The notes under the pieces were generated by a model that was not told the DNA's origin, made no database searches, and saw only the letters and a list, made by a program, of their open reading frames with translations. Position numbers and translations under genes: made by a program. Below, one piece after another: positions 26,468 to 35,872 of a stretch of DNA of 64,000 bases. Numbering within the stretch: position 1 is the first letter of the stretch; every line of letters starts with the position of its first letter. Origin of the DNA: Sporolactobacillus sp. THM7-7 (GTDB taxonomy: Bacteria > Bacillota > Bacilli > Bacillales > Sporolactobacillaceae); the NCBI RefSeq assembly GCF_004153225.1, contig NZ_SEMB01000004.1, positions 52,653-116,652 of the forward strand, read 5' to 3'.

Positions 26468-28083
26468 TTTATGTCAATAAAGCAAAGGATCAATTTCATT
26501 TATAAAATAGGAAAATCAGCTATATTTTACAAATGATAAAAAATGGACAGCTGGCTCACCTCTATTTTGGAAGCGCAATCAAAAATCGCAACAATTTCTC
26601 AAGGCTCCAGAGTTATGATGTTCCAGTGAATTACAGTTCCTATCTGTATGAAGACGATCCAGCGTTTTCACTGGATAAGATGAAACAGGAGTATCCATCA
26701 TATGGAACAACCGACTATCGGGAACCAGCCATCGATCTGGAAGCGAATGACGGAAGCCACTTGATTTATTTCACATACAAAGACTTTCGAATAATTAAAG
26801 AAAAATCGAAATTGACCGGACTTCCAGCAACACTTGCCGAGGGCGACGCAGCGGAGAATCTGGACATCTTTCTTGAGGATAAGTATATAAACGCTGAATT
26901 AATCCTGAGTTTTACAGTTTTTGAGCATGTACCTACTGATTCCACCACATACGGGGCTCGTTAACAAAGGAAGCGAAACTTTTTCCATCCAGCGTCTAAT
27001 GAGTGCCTCTCTAGACTTTCCGGACAAAAACTATGACTTGCTGAACCTCTTCGGCAGTCTCGTTCGCGAGCGCTATGTCAAAACCCGGCCGCTTGAGGGC
27101 GGTATTCAGTCGGTGTCCAGTTTGAGAGGTTCCAGTTCGCACCAGCAAAGTCCCTTTTCTCGCTCTGAAACGGAAAGAAACGACCGAACGATCTGGCGAA
27201 GTATTCGGTTTTAACCTGATTTACAGTGGCAACTTTCTGGCACAAGTTAAAGTCGATCATTATAACAATGCACGTGTCATGCTGGGCATCCATCCTTTTC
27301 AATTCAACTGGATTTTGCACCCTGGGGACCGGTTTGTCACCCCGGAAACGGTGATGACTTATTCAGATCAAGGATTGAACGGTATGACCCGGAATTTTCA
27401 CGACTTGTTCCGGAAACATCTGATCAATCGAAACTGGTAAACCAGGCGGCGGACGATTCGATGCCGGCATGCTTTATTATGCCCCTCAGGCATGGACCAG
27501 TGACAATACCGATCCCGTCGAACGGCTGAAGATTCAGTACGGATCGTCTTTCATGTATCCGATTTACAGTATGGGCGCTCATATTTCCGCCATTCCAAAC
27601 CAGCAACCCTGGCGAGTGACCCCGCTCTCCATGCGTGCGAACGTCGCCTTTTTCGGCACGTTTGGGTATGAGCTCGATCCAAATAAAGTGTCCGATCAGG
27701 ATAAAGAGATACTGAAAAAATACGCCGCCCTTTATAAACAGCACCGGAACCTGATCCGGGACGGAGATTTTTACCGCCTGAAAAGCCCGTTTGACGGCCC
27801 TGAAACGGCATGGGCCGTTGTCGCCAAGGATCGGTCCGAAGTGCTGGTCGGCTATTATAAAGTTCTGGCTACACCCAACCCTCCCAAAATGGAAACCCTT
27901 CGGCTGGCCGGGCTGGAATGCGATGCTTTGTACGCACTTGCAGGAACCGATCAGACCTTTTACGGGGATGAGCTAATGGCGATTGGCCTCCCTCTACCTT
28001 ATGAATTTAACTGTGGCAACGAAAAAGTAGCCGGACGCGGCGGCGATTGTCAATCCTTTATTTTCTCGCTGAAGAAAAAATGA
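26465..28083 (+). pseudogene. Second alpha-galactosidase (GH36), inactivated
   Basis: Paralogue of the gene at 21835, destroyed in several ways. The N-terminus (IIYVNKAKDQFHL) lacks a start and meets TAA near 26501. A frame to 26964 continues the beta-sandwich domain; frameshifts near 26940 and 27150 then break it. The next frame ends at LINRNW (27440), and after 8-10 bases the sequence resumes at GGGRFDAGMLYYAPQAWTSDNTD and is open to 28083. Compared with the intact enzyme, roughly 175 codons between these points, including the KWDMNR nucleophile region, are deleted. It cannot be active. Confidence 0.93.
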
Positions 28084-28161
28084 AGGATATGAATCAGCTG
28101 TATTACATGAAGATGCCTGATTTGTTTTATCTTTTCGTTTCGAGAGAATCAAGGAGAGAAT

Positions 28162-28216
28162 AAAAAACCAAGCAGATCGGAGAACATGAAATGAAATCCG
28201 GTTTGCTTGGTTTTTC
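28162..28216. terminator. Bidirectional terminator between convergent genes
   Basis: Long stem AAAAACCAAGCA...TGCTTGGTTTTT with an inner CGGA/TCCG pairing. T-runs on both sides serve the GH36 remnant and the MFS gene. Confidence 0.85.
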
Positions 28217-28295
28217 ACTTTCAATTTTCCAGGGGTGTATCTCTTCGGTTCGGGAGCATAACCTCGGAAAGCATGCACCGCTTTTTCTATACCAT

Positions 28296-29675
28296 TCAGG
28301 CGTAGTGATGATGGATACGGCCCTTCCCTGATTTACTGCTAAACCTGTTCCTCAGCGTATCCTCGATTTCTTCCAGACTGCGTCCCTTTGTTTCCGGAAC
28401 ACATTCAACCGCGAAGAGAAGCGAACAAACGCATAATACAGCAAAAATAGTGAAAACCCAGGCAGGACCAATCATGCTGAGCAGGCTCGGAAAAATAAAG
28501 GATACGATCACATTTGAAGCCGAAACACAAAGCGCGGCGAATCCGGTCCCCGCTCCTCTTGCCGCGGATGGAAAAATCTCGGGCATCATCACCCACGGCA
28601 CAGGTCCCCAGCTGGCCTGGAAAAAAATAATGTACAGGCCGATCAGACAAACAGTGATCCAGGCCGTATGCACGGACAATCCTGCTGTAAAGAGCATAAC
28701 TGTGAGCACAGCAAGGCTGACAGCCGTACCGGCACTGCCAATAATCAGCAATTGTCTACGGCCGATTTTGTCAATAAGCCCCATGGCCACAAACACCATG
28801 ATCACGTTCAGAACGCCAATCACCATCGTCCCCATGAAAGAGGACGCATAACTGAGTCCAGTTGCTGTGAAAATTTTAGGCGCATAATAGATCACCGTAT
28901 TAATACCGATAAATTGCTGAAAGAAGCCTAACCCTGCTCCAAGAAAAAGGATCGGCCTGATCCATTTTTCCCGGAATAAATCGAGTATCGTATACTTTCT
29001 CTCATGAAGATCAGACTTCGCGTGCTTCAGTAAATCTTTCGTTTCAGATTCACTGTTGGACCATTTCATAATCTGAATAGCGATTTCCGTCTTCCCCTGC
29101 TGAATCAGCCATCTCGGGCTTTCCTGTATGTATCGGGTTCCAAAAAGGAGGAGCGCCGCGGGAACTGCCGCCAGCCCAAACATCCAGCGCCATCCTTCGA
29201 TGGGGATGAACAAGTAGTCAACGATATAAGCAAGCAGGATACCAAACATAACCATCATGTTGCTCAATGTACTGATTTTTCCCCTCTTGTCCGCGGGTGC
29301 CATTTCAGATAAATAAACAGGAACAAGCGCCGTAGACCCGCCAACCGCTACGCCTAAAACGGCTCTGGCCAGAATCAGGGTGATAACATCCGGGGCCAGG
29401 GCACTGCCAAGGGCACCAACAATGTAGATAACGGAAATAATAATAAAAACCCGCTTTCGTCCGATACGATCAGACAACCGGCCGCTGAAAAGCGCTCCGA
29501 ATATAGCACCGAACAGCAAGATGCTGACAATCAACCCTTCAAGGTAATGATTAAGCGACATCTCATGACCGATAAAGAGCAGCGCCCCGGAGACAACACC
29601 CGTGTCATAACCGTAGAGCAGATTACCCAGTGATCCGAAAAAGAATATAAGACGAACGTTCGTACTTTGACACAT
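28296..29675 (-). CDS. Sugar-proton symporter, MFS sugar porter family
   Basis: 459 residues, twelve helices. Sugar-porter signatures: GYDTGVVSGALLF in helix 1, GRLSDRIGRKRVFI after helix 2, PVYLSEMAPADKRG, YIQESPRWLIQQGK before the central loop, QQFIGINTVIYYAPKIF in helix 7 and VPETKGRSLEEIED at the end. Close to the XylE/GalP/CsbC group; probably imports galactose, arabinose or xylose. Start ATG 29675 with AAAGGTGAG. It has its own TATAAT (-10) near 29705. Position next to the alpha-galactoside genes suggests galactose, but that is inference. Confidence 0.92.
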   Translation of the reverse strand: MCQSTNVRLIFFFGSLGNLLYGYDTGVVSGALLFIGHEMSLNHYLEGLIVSILLFGAIFGALFSGRLSDRIGRKRVFIIISVIYIVGALGSALAPDVITLILARAVLGVAVGGSTALVPVYLSEMAPADKRGKISTLSNMMVMFGILLAYIVDYLFIPIEGWRWMFGLAAVPAALLLFGTRYIQESPRWLIQQGKTEIAIQIMKWSNSESETKDLLKHAKSDLHERKYTILDLFREKWIRPILFLGAGLGFFQQFIGINTVIYYAPKIFTATGLSYASSFMGTMVIGVLNVIMVFVAMGLIDKIGRRQLLIIGSAGTAVSLAVLTVMLFTAGLSVHTAWITVCLIGLYIIFFQASWGPVPWVMMPEIFPSAARGAGTGFAALCVSASNVIVSFIFPSLLSMIGPAWVFTIFAVLCVCSLLFAVECVPETKGRSLEEIEDTLRNRFSSKSGKGRIHHHYA

Positions 29676-29741
29676 CTATCTCACCTTTAACTTTATAAAT
29701 AATCCCATTATATTCATATACCCTCTTCATATTAAAATGAA

Positions 29742-29776
29742 ACAAAAAAGAAGCCCCGGCAGCCAGGATGCCAGGG
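29742..29776 (-). terminator. Terminator of the pab operon
   Basis: Minus strand stem CCC(T)GGCA / TGCC(G)GGG followed by CTTCTTTTTTG. Separates pabBC from the MFS gene. Confidence 0.78.
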
Positions 29777-29896
29777 AATATTGGACTTATTTGATTCCGA
29801 TTGAATATTAAATCAGGAAGTCACTCAATAGCCGTTCTTGTCCATTTATTCGGCTCGCGCTTCATTGATATCCCTTTCGATACATCCAGGTAGACC

Positions 29897-31657
29897 CTAC
29901 ATGCCCGCTTCATGCTTATCCTCGATTAACTCAACCGGCACCCAGCCGCGGACGCTGTTGACAAACCAAACGGCATCCGCTTCTTTGACATCCTGAATGG
30001 ACAAAGATCGTACAATGGCGACTCCCGATCCGACGAGGGTTTCGCGAAATGTCCCGGCCAGCAATCCGTCTTCAACCGGCGGAGTGAAAAAGCGGCCGCT
30101 GATTTGGCAGACTACATTCCCATTCGTAAATTCCGTCACATTCCCCTTTTCATTCCACAGCAACGTATCAAAAAAACCAGACCGTCGGCGGGAATCATAC
30201 ACCTCTCGGAAAGTTGTTTTGTGATATAAAAATAGGTTTTGACTGAAGACAGGTTCGGATGCCAGAACAACCTCTTGTCCGTCTTCTATTTGTTTTATCG
30301 GCTTCGTCTCCGTATGCATGTCTCCGGCCGAGTCGAGAAGAAGTCTGATCTTGTACAGCCCATTCGGCATTCGGCTTGCTTCATGATAAAGCGCCTGCCT
30401 GATCGCGGATCCATCAATCGGGTACTGAAAATAACCGGCCGACCGCTTCATGCGTGAGACATGTTTATCCATCAAGGAGATCCGGCCATTTTCCAGGCGC
30501 AGGCTTTCCAGCAAATCAAAGGATGGACGAATGTTTTCAGCTCGAAGGACTTGAGCCTTATTAAAGACTTCGTCATATTCTGCTTCCGATGTGGAATCCC
30601 ATGTAATACCGCTGCCCGCTCCGTAAACGGCTGACTGTCCGTTCTCATCAATGAGGACAGTCCGGATTGGTACATTAAAGACGGCGTGATTGCCCGGTTC
30701 AATATAACCGATCGCGCCGCAATACACTTCCCGGGGTGACGTCTCCAGCTGACGGATCAGCGCCATCGTACTGATTTTTGGCGCACCCGTGACCGAACCG
30801 CACGGGAATAGCGCTTTAAAAATGTCCGTCAGTGTCGTCCCTTCTTTCGTCTCTGCTTCAATCGTCGAAGTCATCTGAAAAACCGTCGGATAGGTTTCAA
30901 TATCAAACAGCTTGGTCACCTTGACGGACCCCGTTTTCGCGATCCGGCCCAAATCATTGCGCAGCAAATCGACGATCATCACGTTTTCCGATTGATCTTT
31001 TTTCGCGTTCTGAAGGTCTTTTTTATTTTCCGTATCTTTATCGACCGTCAGCCCTCTCGGCCGCGTGCCCTTCATCGGCCGGGTCATGATCCTCTGCCCG
31101 TCCCAGGCAAAGAAACATTCCGGGGAGGCCGACAAAATGCTTCTCGTACCGAAATGAAGATAGGCGCAAAAGTCCGCCTGCTGGGACGCTTTCAATTGCT
31201 GAAACAAGGCGTATCCGTCGCCCGCATCCTTCGCCGACAGACGCATCGTGTAATTGACTTGATACGTATTCCCCTCCGCAATCTCCTCATGAATCCTGTG
31301 AATCGCCTTATCGTAATTTTCACGGCTCGTATCCGGCGCCCACTTCACTTCTTTGCCTGCCTGTCCGCTTTTTTTCAAAGTGACCCGCTGAGGGCCGGTA
31401 TAAATACCGAAGAAAACCAGTGGCCATTTCGGATCCGGATTCACCTGAAAAGCAGGATTAAACGCGGGCGCCGCTTCATAGCTCACATACCCGGCCGCAT
31501 AATAACCTTTTTCCGTCCATTTCTCAACTGCCCGGAGACACGCAAGTACCTGATCCAGCCGATCGGTTTGAATCACCGCGACAGGCTCCGAGAAGGCCGC
31601 CGGACTCTCTTGCAAAACAGAGTGACGAAAATGAAATTCCATATAGTCATTTTTCAT
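29897..31657 (-). CDS. pabB: Bifunctional aminodeoxychorismate synthase component I / aminodeoxychorismate lyase (PabB-PabC fusion)
   Basis: 586 residues. Residues ~1-380 are the chorismate-binding enzyme: EIAEGNTYQVNYTMRL, ASPECFFAW, MTRPMKGTRPRG, SENVMIVDLLRNDLGRIA and CGSVTGAPKISTM. It aminates chorismate with ammonia from PabA. Residues ~385-586 are a class IV PLP lyase (FDLLESLRLENGRI, LYHKTTFR with the probable PLP lysine, NEKGNVTEFTNGNVV, DGLLAGTFRETL) that releases pyruvate to give p-aminobenzoate for folate. Fusions of this kind occur in several bacteria. Start ATG 31657 overlaps the pabA stop (ATGA), so translation is coupled. Confidence 0.94.
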   Translation of the reverse strand: MKNDYMEFHFRHSVLQESPAAFSEPVAVIQTDRLDQVLACLRAVEKWTEKGYYAAGYVSYEAAPAFNPAFQVNPDPKWPLVFFGIYTGPQRVTLKKSGQAGKEVKWAPDTSRENYDKAIHRIHEEIAEGNTYQVNYTMRLSAKDAGDGYALFQQLKASQQADFCAYLHFGTRSILSASPECFFAWDGQRIMTRPMKGTRPRGLTVDKDTENKKDLQNAKKDQSENVMIVDLLRNDLGRIAKTGSVKVTKLFDIETYPTVFQMTSTIEAETKEGTTLTDIFKALFPCGSVTGAPKISTMALIRQLETSPREVYCGAIGYIEPGNHAVFNVPIRTVLIDENGQSAVYGAGSGITWDSTSEAEYDEVFNKAQVLRAENIRPSFDLLESLRLENGRISLMDKHVSRMKRSAGYFQYPIDGSAIRQALYHEASRMPNGLYKIRLLLDSAGDMHTETKPIKQIEDGQEVVLASEPVFSQNLFLYHKTTFREVYDSRRRSGFFDTLLWNEKGNVTEFTNGNVVCQISGRFFTPPVEDGLLAGTFRETLVGSGVAIVRSLSIQDVKEADAVWFVNSVRGWVPVELIEDKHEAGM

Positions 31658-32253
31658 CGTACGAATTCCCCTGTTCCTGTACCAACCCCGTAGTATTCAA
31701 AAAAATGCTTGACCATCCGTTTGCCATTTTCCGTCCATATGGATTCCGGATGAAACTGTACACCTTCTATGGGAAAGGATCGGTGACGGACAGACATGAT
31801 CTCGCCTTCTGCATTCTCGGCGCTGATCTCAAGTTCGCCCGGCAGTGAATTCCGGTCCGCCACCAATGAATGGTATCTGGCCACTTTTTGCGGATTGGGC
31901 AAATCACGATATATCGTTTTCCCGTCATGCCGGATCGCATCCTGCCTACCATGCATCGGCTGGCGCGCCTTGACGATCTTTCCCCCGAATGCCTCGACAA
32001 TCGCCTGAAAACCGAGACAAACTCCAAAAATAGGGACTGTTCCTTTCAAACACCCGATCACATCCAGCGTGATGCCCGCATCTTCGGGACGGCCCGGACC
32101 CGGAGACAGACAAACAGCCCGCGGCTTCATCTTGCGGATCTTGTCCACGGTCAGCGCATCGTTATAAAAGACGCGGACATCGTCATCCAGCATTTTCATG
32201 TATTGCACAAGATTGTATGTAAACGAATCATAATTATCGATCATGAGAATCAT
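31654..32253 (-). CDS. pabA: Aminodeoxychorismate synthase glutamine amidotransferase component
   Basis: 199-residue class I glutamine amidotransferase: MILMIDNYDSFTYNLVQYM at the start, SPGPGRPEDAG, catalytic Cys in FGVCLGFQAI, and His/Glu in VQFHPESIWT. Supplies ammonia to PabB; in bacilli such subunits can also serve anthranilate synthase. Start ATG 32253 with AAAGGA eight bases upstream is chosen over 32322. It is the first gene of the two-gene pab operon. Confidence 0.94.
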   Translation of the reverse strand: MILMIDNYDSFTYNLVQYMKMLDDDVRVFYNDALTVDKIRKMKPRAVCLSPGPGRPEDAGITLDVIGCLKGTVPIFGVCLGFQAIVEAFGGKIVKARQPMHGRQDAIRHDGKTIYRDLPNPQKVARYHSLVADRNSLPGELEISAENAEGEIMSVRHRSFPIEGVQFHPESIWTENGKRMVKHFFEYYGVGTGTGEFVR

Positions 32254-32755
32254 GCGATCGTCCTTTCTGAAGAAAATACAGAAATCTTTATTTTTATTAT
32301 AGACTAAAACCTGAATCATCAAAAAATGTTTTCAATCATTGTTCTAAAAAGGGATGACACAAAATAATAGCATGAGCACCGACAACCGGTACAATCGAAG
32401 TGCGAAATCACAATTTCCTGAAAGTGATGATTCACCGTTGTCAATCTCCCTCCAACAGGCCTGTGATTTTTTACATAAATCTAGCCAGTCCATAGGAATC
32501 CATCTGCATATATGTATACATTTTTAACACAGACACTGACAATGGATGGAGTAAGCAAGATCCGATTATTGGCATCACCGATCAAATCGAATAAAATTAA
32601 AAAACGGTTTGCCCGAATGAGGTCCGGAAAAACCGTTTTTTAATGTATAAAGGCGGCTTCTCGTGTCTGATTAGGCCCAATATTTCAAGCGACAGAAAAT
32701 ACAGCAATTCGTCCCAGCTTCAATGATTGGGTTCCAATCGTTCGAATAAATTCCC
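32254..32755. other. Intergenic region between ugp and pab operons
   Basis: No gene. Holds the ugp terminator (32599-32643). The upstream part near pabA is AT-rich without a clear promoter. Confidence 0.4.
32599..32643 (-). terminator. Terminator of the ugp operon
   Basis: Stem AAAAAACGGTTT...AAACCGTTTTTT with an inner CCGGAC/GCCCG-like loop region; on the minus strand it ends in TTTTTTAATTTT. Confidence 0.88.
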
Positions 32756-34087
32756 TTACTTCTGGTTTGCGCGATTCGTTCGTTCAATGATATCGGTAAT
32801 ACTTTGAGCCGCGTTATCCAGCGAAGCTTTCGGCGATTGTCCGTTCATCACGCCATCAATAGACTGCTGCAGCACCATGCGTGCCTGCGGTGTAATCGTT
32901 GTGATAAAGCCGCGCGTGTAATAGGATGGGATCGTACGGTGCAGCTGATCGGCTGATACCTTCAGCTGCGGAATTTTTTTATAGGTCTTTTCCAGCAGCG
33001 GCTCTTTGTATGCCAGCTTATTGATTGGAAAATAGCCGGAACCGACATGCCACTTGGCCTGGACCGCCGGCGATTCCAAATACTTCATAAACGTAAAAGC
33101 TGCCTGCTGCGTTTTGGCAGATGGACCTTTCGGTAACCAGAGTGATGCCCCACCAATCGCTACCCCTTGGGGCTTGACGCCATCCACATGCGGCAGGAAA
33201 CCAATCCCGACTTTAAATGGCGCATTCTGAATCAACTGAGCCGCACCCGCGGAGGAGCTCAGGAACATCCCGAGCTTGCCGGTGAGGAAAGCCGCCTGCT
33301 CATTTCCGCCATTGGTTCCGAAGTAGGTCAGCAGATGCTTTTTTTTCATATTCTGCAGCCATTGTAAGACCTTAATTCCCTGAGAGCTGTTCACCAGTGA
33401 TTTGGTGATCGGGCCCGTCCGGCCGTTCGCGTTATTGTAATTGTAGGCCCCTTGCGTCGTGACCATCTCTTCAAAATACCACGGATAATTTAAAAACGAA
33501 AATCCGTCCATACCTTTATTGTTCTGAACAAGCTTTTCCGCGTATGCTTCAACCTCTGAAAATGTTTTTGGCGGCTTGTTCGGGTCGAGGCCAGCTTTTT
33601 TAAACGCTGTCGCATTATACATCAGCACTGGCGTCGAAGAGTTGAATGGCATTGAGTACAGTTTACCTTTAACGGTGTAAAACTTGAGAATATTTTCCTC
33701 CAGAGCTTTCGTATTGTAATGATCCTCATCAATAAAAGATTGAACCGGTGTGATATAGCCGCTGTCGATCATGAATTTTGTACCCACTTCATAAGTCTGA
33801 ACAATTGCAGGCACATCTTTGGTACCGCCGATCGTCCGAAACTTTGCCAGGGATTCCTCATAGGATCCCTGATACACCGGTTTCACATAGATCTTATTTT
33901 GAGAATGATTAAAGTCATCGACAATCTGCATCAATGTCTGTCCGGCAACACCGCCCATTGAATGCCAGAACACAACTTCCGTCCTTCCCGGTTCTGAAGC
34001 CGCAGATGAATGGACGGTGAACATCCCAAGTAACAAACCAAGGGCAAGAACAAGTAGTAAAATAATCCATTTATAACGCTTCACCAT
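32756..34087 (-). CDS. ugpB: Glycerol-3-phosphate ABC transporter, substrate-binding protein
   Basis: 443-residue extracellular solute-binding protein, family 1. Strong similarity in motifs to UgpB: VVFWHSMGGVAGQTL, PVYQGSYEESL, PAIVQTYEVGT, MPFNSSTPVLMYN, AFKKAGLDPNKPPKT and IGGASLWL. Binds glycerol-3-phosphate or glycerophosphodiesters. The N-terminus is a signal peptide (KRYKWIILLLVLALGLLLGM) but no lipobox Cys is seen, unlike most Gram-positive binding proteins, so membrane attachment is unclear. ATG 34087 or the adjacent GTG 34084 follows AAAGGGAG. Last gene of ugpCAEB. Confidence 0.92.
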   Translation of the reverse strand: MVKRYKWIILLLVLALGLLLGMFTVHSSAASEPGRTEVVFWHSMGGVAGQTLMQIVDDFNHSQNKIYVKPVYQGSYEESLAKFRTIGGTKDVPAIVQTYEVGTKFMIDSGYITPVQSFIDEDHYNTKALEENILKFYTVKGKLYSMPFNSSTPVLMYNATAFKKAGLDPNKPPKTFSEVEAYAEKLVQNNKGMDGFSFLNYPWYFEEMVTTQGAYNYNNANGRTGPITKSLVNSSQGIKVLQWLQNMKKKHLLTYFGTNGGNEQAAFLTGKLGMFLSSSAGAAQLIQNAPFKVGIGFLPHVDGVKPQGVAIGGASLWLPKGPSAKTQQAAFTFMKYLESPAVQAKWHVGSGYFPINKLAYKEPLLEKTYKKIPQLKVSADQLHRTIPSYYTRGFITTITPQARMVLQQSIDGVMNGQSPKASLDNAAQSITDIIERTNRANQK

Positions 34088-34115
34088 GATCTCCCTTTCC
34101 TGAAAAGTGACCATT

Positions 34116-34928
34116 TTATTTCAGTGCGCCGTCCGTCAACCCTTTTTGCAGATGCTTCTGTCCAATAAAGAGAACGATTAGTGTCGGTACGGCGACAACC
34201 ATTACCGCCGCCATGACAACACCCCATTCATTGACCGTCTCCTGAGACTGCAGCTGGCGCAGGCCGATCTGGAGCGGACGCACCAGCTCGTCGGTTGTCG
34301 TCAGAAGCGGCCAGAGATAAGCGTTCCATGTTGTCAGAAAGGTGTAGATCCCGAGTGTTACAAGACTCGTTTTCGATACTGGAAGAACGACATTCATGAA
34401 AAAGCGGAAATGGCCGATCCCGGCAATCTGTGCAGCTTCCTGCATCTCTTTCGGAATCGTTTTGAAATACTGACGCAGCAAAAAGGTACCGAATGCCGAC
34501 GCAAAAAAAGGAATGGTGAGTCCGGCATAACGGTTGATCCAGCCAAGCTGCTGAACGGTGACGAAATTCGGAATCATCGAGGCTTCCCAGGGGATCATCA
34601 TTGTTGAAATAAACAGGACAAAAAGCAGTTTGCGCCCTTTAAAATCAAGAAATACAAATGCGTAAGCGGCCATGCTCGAAACCGCAAGTACACCGAATGT
34701 CACAACCAGTGAAATGAATATACTGTTGATCAGGAAGCGGAATAACGGCACATCCTGAAACGCCTGAAGGTAATTTTCAAAGTGAAGCGTACTTGGCAGG
34801 AAATGACCGAGTAGCACTTCCTGTGCGCTCATAAAACTCGCCGAAAACGCATAGAGCATTGGGAAGAACAGGACAAGTGACAAAGCCGTCAGCACCACAT
34901 ACAAACTGGTCTGTTTCACGATTCTCAT
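34116..34928 (-). CDS. ugpE: Glycerol-3-phosphate ABC transporter permease
   Basis: 270 residues, six membrane helices, MalG/UgpE type. The EAA loop is EMQEAAQIAGIGHFRFFMNVVLPVSK, which contacts the ATPase. Start ATG 34928 overlaps the ugpA stop by four bases. It follows ugpA and precedes ugpB, the order ugpC-A-E-B. Confidence 0.92.
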   Translation of the reverse strand: MRIVKQTSLYVVLTALSLVLFFPMLYAFSASFMSAQEVLLGHFLPSTLHFENYLQAFQDVPLFRFLINSIFISLVVTFGVLAVSSMAAYAFVFLDFKGRKLLFVLFISTMMIPWEASMIPNFVTVQQLGWINRYAGLTIPFFASAFGTFLLRQYFKTIPKEMQEAAQIAGIGHFRFFMNVVLPVSKTSLVTLGIYTFLTTWNAYLWPLLTTTDELVRPLQIGLRQLQSQETVNEWGVVMAAVMVVAVPTLIVLFIGQKHLQKGLTDGALK

Positions 34929-35872
34929 TGATAGTGGACCTTCCTTTCGCCGAACTTAAACTGCAGCGCAGTCACAAGCAAGATGCAGAAGAAAAGAACG
35001 ACAACCGCGCTACTTGCGGATCCAAAATCAAAATTGATAAAGGCTTTTTGATAGATGGAATAAACGATTAGATTGGTCGAGTTGCCCGGTCCGCCCTTGG
35101 TCAGTAGATCGATCTGTCCGAAAGTCTGAAAAGCGTCGATCATCGATACCGTAATCACGAAAAACAAGGTTGGCGAGAGCATCGGCAGCGTAATGCGACG
35201 CAGTTGGTAAAAATAGCCTGCGCCTTCGATATTGGCACTTTCATAGAGATGCTCGTCGATATTCTGAAGTCCGCCAAGCAGAATCAGGAAAGTGAACCCG
35301 AGGTGCAGCCAGATCGTGGTCAGCGACACGGAAAACAGCGCCCAGTTCGGGTCAGCCAGCCAGTTAATCCCTCTAAGTCCGAACAGGCTCAGTATTCGAT
35401 TCAGAATACCGGCAGACGGATTGAAGATGAACAGCCAGACTACCGATGAGGCAGCAACCGAGATGCCCATGCTTGACGAAAAAATGGTCCGGAAAAAGCC
35501 GATCCCCTTCAATTTTTCATTAGCTAGAAGTGCCAGGATTAATGCGATAATAATGGTTGCCGGTACGGTATACAGAACAAAAAGCAGTGTACTTCCCGCA
35601 CTTTGAATGAACTCCGGCGATGAAAACAAGCGAACGTAATTGTCGAGACCGATAAAAACAGTCGGCAATCCCTTCATATCAGACAGGAAAAAACTGAGAT
35701 AAATCGTCTTAAAGAGGGGATAAAAAACGAACACGGCAAAAAGAATCAGTGAAGGCATTAGGTACAGCCACGCCGCCGGCTGCCTGCCGAGAATACGTCT
35801 GAAGAGTTTTTCACGTGCTACCGTGGCCGGCAACCCGCCCGTCCGTTCAACTTGTGCCCGTTCCATTGCCAT
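34925..35872 (-). CDS. ugpA: Glycerol-3-phosphate ABC transporter permease
   Basis: 315 residues, six helices, MalF/UgpA type, with an N-terminal cytosolic tail ending RQPAAWLYLMPSLILFAVFVFYPL. EAA loop: HLYESANIEGAGYFYQLRRITLPML. SD GAGGTGA before ATG 35872; the start overlaps the ugpC stop (TGATG). Partner of UgpE in the membrane channel. Confidence 0.92.
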   Translation of the reverse strand: MAMERAQVERTGGLPATVAREKLFRRILGRQPAAWLYLMPSLILFAVFVFYPLFKTIYLSFFLSDMKGLPTVFIGLDNYVRLFSSPEFIQSAGSTLLFVLYTVPATIIIALILALLANEKLKGIGFFRTIFSSSMGISVAASSVVWLFIFNPSAGILNRILSLFGLRGINWLADPNWALFSVSLTTIWLHLGFTFLILLGGLQNIDEHLYESANIEGAGYFYQLRRITLPMLSPTLFFVITVSMIDAFQTFGQIDLLTKGGPGNSTNLIVYSIYQKAFINFDFGSASSAVVVLFFCILLVTALQFKFGERKVHYQ

